NCBI RefSeq assembly: GCF_000282115.1
Contig: NZ_AKJY01000003.1
Location: forward strand, 62,001-126,000
Source of the DNA: Chryseobacterium populi
GTDB taxonomy: Bacteria > Bacteroidota > Bacteroidia > Flavobacteriales > Weeksellaceae
Direction of reading: 5' to 3'
Length of the DNA: 64,000 bases
The notes under the pieces are model-generated. The model made no database searches. It worked only from the letters and a program-made list of their open reading frames with translations, and had not been told where the DNA came from. Shown in pieces: positions 61,375 through 64,000 of this stretch. The translations under genes were made by a program, and so were the position numbers. Numbering within the stretch: the stretch's first letter is position 1; each line of letters starts with the position of its first letter.

Positions 61375-62103
61375 ATGAAAATCATTCCACTAAAAGAAGG
61401 CAATTTCTCGGCCAGTAAGACCAAAGATTTCACGCTTCTCACAGAAGAGAATTCTGATACGGTAAAAGGAATCAAAATGTCTGTACAGCCGTTTCTTATT
61501 ATTACAAAAAAAGATTATATCATTCTGGATGCAGGAATCGGGTGGGAAAATAATGCCGGAAGAAGTGTTATTTCTGAAATCCTTGAAAGAGAAAATATTT
61601 CTCCGGGCCAAATTACGAAAGTCCTTCTCTCCCATCTTCACAAAGACCATATTGAAGGAATGATAAAATATACAGACACCGGTTTTGATTCCTGCTTTCC
61701 CAATGCTGAAATTTATATCCAGAAACGCGAGCTTGATTTTGCAATGGAAAATAAAGGAAACCCTTCTTTTGATTTCACTGCTTTGGAAAAACTGATCCAA
61801 TTGCCCATAGTCTGGATGAATGATAATAAGGGGCAGATTACAGAAGAAATTTCTTATGAAGTTGTTGGCGGGCATACCCCTTTTATGCAGGTTTTCTGGA
61901 TTACCGATGAAACAGGAACTGCTTTCTATGGAGCAGACAATCTTCCGCAGGCATCTTATCTGAAATACCATGTTGCCTACAAAAGCGATTATGACGGCAG
62001 AAAAGCAATGGAACTAAGACAGGTCTGGCAAAAAGAAGCTGAAGAAAAACATTGGAAAATATTGTTGTACCATGATCTTGATCAGGCTGTATTAACTTTT
62101 TAA
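61375..62103 (+). CDS. MBL-fold lactonase-like hydrolase
   Basis: A 242-residue metallo-beta-lactamase-fold enzyme. The metal motif SHLHKDHIEGM lies near residue 85, GGHTPFMQVF near residue 165, the bridging Asp in YGADNLPQ near residue 185, and the last His in ILLYHDLDQA near residue 230. The layout is close to N-acyl-homoserine lactonases (AiiA/AttM group), which open lactone rings. It may equally hydrolyse other esters. It has its own start, and beyond its stop lies a convergent LuxR-type remnant. Confidence 0.85.
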   Translation: MKIIPLKEGNFSASKTKDFTLLTEENSDTVKGIKMSVQPFLIITKKDYIILDAGIGWENNAGRSVISEILERENISPGQITKVLLSHLHKDHIEGMIKYTDTGFDSCFPNAEIYIQKRELDFAMENKGNPSFDFTALEKLIQLPIVWMNDNKGQITEEISYEVVGGHTPFMQVFWITDETGTAFYGADNLPQASYLKYHVAYKSDYDGRKAMELRQVWQKEAEEKHWKILLYHDLDQAVLTF

Positions 62104-62109
62104 TCCGGA

Positions 62110-62280
62110 TTATAAATCGTTGAACCATTTGTAAATATCAATTTCGGAAGGAATGTGAAGCTTTTTCCGGAGCCTGTTTTTACGGTTTTGAACAGCCTTG
62201 GGAGTAAAATAGGTATACGTTGCAATTTCTTTGGTAGATACAACGTGAAGCCTTTTAAATCCTATGGTTACTTTATGTTG
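62110..62280 (-). pseudogene. LuxR-type regulator, C-terminal HTH remnant
   Basis: The minus strand reads HKVTIGFKRLHVVSTKEIAT, then YTYFTPKAVQNRKNRLRKKL and HIPSEIDIYKWFNDL to a stop at 62110. This is the DNA-recognition end of a LuxR-type HTH found in Bacteroidota two-domain regulators. There is no start codon and no upstream domain, so only about 55 residues remain. Confidence 0.75.
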
Positions 62281-62455
62281 ATGTTATTTCTGAAATTTAT
62301 TATCCTAATAGGGTAAGGTTTCAAATTTAATGGAATATTTCAATTACTTTTTATGATTGTGATCAATGTTTTTCAGTAATTTTAGAGAAAATAATCCCCG
62401 GGATGTGGTATCTTGTTATTAGGATGTTTGAGAAAATAAATTTCTCTTTACTTAA

Positions 62456-62614
62456 ACGAATGAAGACAAAATCCCCTATTCTTTTCAGATTCCTCTGACC
62501 CGGCAACAGCTGGCTTCATTTACAGGGCTTTGCGTAGAAATGGTAATACGGGTGATAAAAAATATAGAAAAAGAACATCTTTTAAAAATCAGAAACCGGA
62601 AAATATTTTACTAA
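62456..62614 (+). pseudogene. Crp/Fnr-type regulator, C-terminal HTH remnant
   Basis: The plus strand reads TNEDKIPYSFQIPLTRQQLA, then SFTGLCVEMVIRVIKNIEKE and HLLKIRNRKIFY to a stop at 62614. These are the Crp-type helix-turn-helix (LTRQQLASFTGLCVE) and the wing. The cyclic-nucleotide-binding domain is absent, and a TAA precedes this frame. It ends 14 bp before the second PPC protein gene, so it may formerly have regulated that neighbour. Confidence 0.8.
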
Positions 62615-62627
62615 AAAACTAAAAACC

Positions 62628-63095
62628 ATGAACTCACGAACTGTAAAGGGAAATCTGTGGATTGCCCGGAAAATAGAGAATGCCTATATTCTAAGCCTTG
62701 AAGATAGGGCAAGTATGATCGATACACTGACAGATTTTATGCTAAACCAGAAGATCAGAGCCGGAAAAATATCTGGTGTTGGTATTCTCGATAACGCTAT
62801 CCTGCGTTTCTTTGATCCTTTGTTAAAGAAATATTGGTATGGTGAATTGGCAGATTTCATAGAAGTTTATGATATCTCAGGAATTATTTATGAGTTTGAA
62901 GGAAAAACTCTCCTGGCTTTGGAAATCAGGTTGGAAAGTGAAAACCATACCGTATTATCCGGACATCTTATGGATGCAACGGTGTCCGGAAAAGCCGAAT
63001 TCCTTTTTTATCCTTCAGAAAATAATAATAGCCCTTCTAAAAATAAGGTAAAGAAGCCAGATCTTACGGATCTTAATTATTGGAGCAGGAATTGA
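62628..63095 (+). CDS. PPC/DUF296 domain protein, paralogue B
   Basis: A 155-residue protein with the same layout as paralogue A: NLWIARKIENAYILSLEDRA near residue 7, SGVGILDNAILRFFDP near residue 46, ALEIRLESENHTVLSGHLMD near residue 98, and AEFLFYPSE near residue 122. The C-terminal tail is Lys/Asn-rich (NNSPSKNKVKKP). The PPC fold and putative metal site region (HTVLSGHL) are retained. It follows a regulator remnant and is convergent with a nucleosidase gene. Confidence 0.87.
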   Translation: MNSRTVKGNLWIARKIENAYILSLEDRASMIDTLTDFMLNQKIRAGKISGVGILDNAILRFFDPLLKKYWYGELADFIEVYDISGIIYEFEGKTLLALEIRLESENHTVLSGHLMDATVSGKAEFLFYPSENNNSPSKNKVKKPDLTDLNYWSRN

Positions 63096-63097
63096 GA

Positions 63098-63682
63098 TTA
63101 TTCCGAAAACAATATCTTTTTGAATGCTTCGCCGGCCAGGTGTACCTGTACCGACCAATCATCGGCTGCGTCACTTCCTGCATCATCCGAAATGTATTTC
63201 AGGCACAGGAACGGAATGTTTTCTTTCATGGCAATCAGAGCTAAAGGATAAGCTTCCATATCAACGATATTGTAGCCGGTTTCTGTGTGATCCATTTCGA
63301 AGCTGTCTCCGCTTCCGCAGATTCCGGTTTTAAGTTGATCCATTTTTAAACCGTATTCCAGTACCGGCGGGATTCCGGATAATGGCGTTTCAAATTTCTT
63401 GAATCCCAGTCCGCGTACATCCATATCACGCTGGATAAATTGGGTACAGCAAATCACTTCTCCTTTATGAAAGCTTTTACTTCCTGCTGAACCCAGGTTA
63501 ACGATCAGTTTTGGCCGGTTCAGAAGAATTTCTTTTGTTAAGGCCGATGCCGCATTTACTTTACCGATTCCGGTGATCAATTTATGATTTTCATGAAAAA
63601 ATTCTCCGGCTTCAGATTCCAGGGCAAAAACAAAAAGGATATCCGAAACTGAATAGACGGATTCATCATTAATTCTTATCAT
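63098..63682 (-). CDS. Nucleoside phosphorylase/MTA-SAH nucleosidase-like protein
   Basis: A 194-residue purine-nucleosidase-fold protein. VNLGSAGSKSFHKGEVICCT near residue 60 is the phosphate/ribose loop and YNIVDMEAYPLALIA near residue 138 holds the conserved Glu of the ME motif. The late KYISDDAGSDAADDWS carries the catalytic Asp (SDDA) of the family. It should cleave adenosine-type nucleosides such as MTA or futalosine. It is shorter than E. coli Pfs (232). The exact nucleoside cannot be read. Confidence 0.87.
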   Translation of the reverse strand: MIRINDESVYSVSDILFVFALESEAGEFFHENHKLITGIGKVNAASALTKEILLNRPKLIVNLGSAGSKSFHKGEVICCTQFIQRDMDVRGLGFKKFETPLSGIPPVLEYGLKMDQLKTGICGSGDSFEMDHTETGYNIVDMEAYPLALIAMKENIPFLCLKYISDDAGSDAADDWSVQVHLAGEAFKKILFSE

Positions 63683-63720
63683 TGATCAGCAAATTTTTGT
63701 GATGCAAATATAAAAAATTA

Positions 63721-63840
63721 GTTAAGAGTTATGAATTATGAGTGATAAGTTGGGGCTGGAAGTTGGAGATTTTGATAATGATATTTATAGTTAATACCCA
63801 TTCCTATCAACTCTTAACTCTTAACTTATAACTCAAAACT
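63721..63840. repeat. AACTCATAATTCATAACTC-type element, copy 2
   Basis: The left arm 63721-63750 (GTTAAGAGTTATGAATTATG...) and right arm 63808-63840 (CAACTCTTAACTCTTAACTT...) are inverted relative to each other with GGCTGGAAGTTGGAG between them. It resembles copy 1 at 20001-20172. The right arm overlaps the last codons of the MFS gene that ends at 63833. Confidence 0.7.
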
Positions 63841-64000
63841 TACTAAACCTGATGCTGTACAGCGTAATAATCACAGTGATTACCAGAAATAAAGCTCCGA
63901 TCCAGGGTGTGCTTCCCAATCCTAAAGAAGATGTTACAATAAGGCCTCCGGTGTATGAACCAATCGCAATCCCGATGTTGAAAGCTGCAATATTGATTCC
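63833..64000 (-). CDS. MFS transporter C-terminus (start outside window)
   Basis: The last 55 residues of an AraJ-type MFS exporter are visible: GINIAAFNIGIAIGSYTGGL, then IVTSSLGLGSTPWIGALFLV and ITVIITLYSIRFSKF with a TGA at 63833-63835. The AAFNIGIAIG...GG pattern is motif C-like in helix 11 of DHA1 transporters. It is cut by the window edge, so only the last two helices are seen. Confidence 0.8.
   Translation of the reverse strand, partial: GINIAAFNIGIAIGSYTGGLIVTSSLGLGSTPWIGALFLVITVIITLYSIRFSKF

Noticed and set aside
1-64000. CRISPR arrays, tRNA or rRNA genes, insertion sequences
   Set aside because: No regularly spaced repeats, cloverleaf-like or rRNA sequence, and no transposase frame were seen on either strand.

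Overview
The window looks like a chromosome segment from a Chryseobacterium-type flavobacterium (Bacteroidota, Weeksellaceae). The evidence is low GC, flavobacterial promoters of the TAnnTTTG type, TonB-dependent receptors with carboxypeptidase-like N-terminal domains, SusC-style receptor/hydrolase pairing, an eCIS tail sheath with a DUF4255 partner, and hydroxamate-type citrate siderophore genes. I found no rRNA, tRNA, CRISPR array, transposase or integrase.

Layout. 1-2281 (minus) is the 5' end of an extracellular contractile injection system operon (Pvc16/DUF4255 protein, then tail sheath, cut by the window edge). 2552-5362 holds one secreted protein of unknown function and two lipoproteins. 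5665-18710 mixes single metabolic genes (type II NADH dehydrogenase, DUF3078 protein, quinone-oxidoreductase-like protein, aldo/keto reductase, thiolase, ClC channel with CBS domains, metallo-hydrolase) with a striking number of broken genes. 18703-23499 (minus) is a biotin locus: a ferritin-like protein, bioF, bioD, bioB, and bioA beyond a repeat; a MocR-type regulator is divergent from it. 25122-38831 (minus) is a nine-gene, nearly gapless siderophore operon: PLP decarboxylase, IucA/IucC-acyltransferase fusion, N-hydroxylase, second IucA/IucC synthetase, MATE exporter, acyl carrier protein, AMP ligase, TonB-dependent receptor and PepSY membrane protein. A clavaminate-synthase-like dioxygenase is divergent at 39047. 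Together these genes can explain a citrate siderophore built from a hydroxylated cadaverine. 40335-47906 holds a serine hydrolase, GNAT, DsbA/FrnE, two MFS transporters, an alpha/beta hydrolase, an HxlR regulator and a chloramphenicol-acetyltransferase-like enzyme. 48117-53459 is an AraC regulator, a TonB-dependent receptor and a PI-PLC-like enzyme. 53784-57570 holds small redox and regulatory genes. 57694-61300 is the ligase-associated DNA repair module, with helicase and PdeM nuclease collapsed into each other by a deletion. 61375-64000 holds a lactonase-like MBL protein, two regulator remnants, a second PPC/DUF296 protein, a nucleosidase and the end of an MFS gene.

The most unusual overall signal is gene decay. 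At least ten loci carry frameshifts, a nonsense codon or internal deletions: aldo/keto reductase, YciE-like protein, a conserved hypothetical, a DHA2-type MFS tail, a CynX-like MFS, an HxlR regulator, the Lhr-like helicase plus PdeM, a LuxR tail and a Crp/Fnr tail, with an AraC gene that has lost an obvious start. Several lesions are large deletions, so sequencing error cannot explain all of them. Dispersed hairpin repeats (three copies of a 25-bp REP-like palindrome) and two copies of an AACTCATAATTCATAACTC-type element sit in intergenic gaps.
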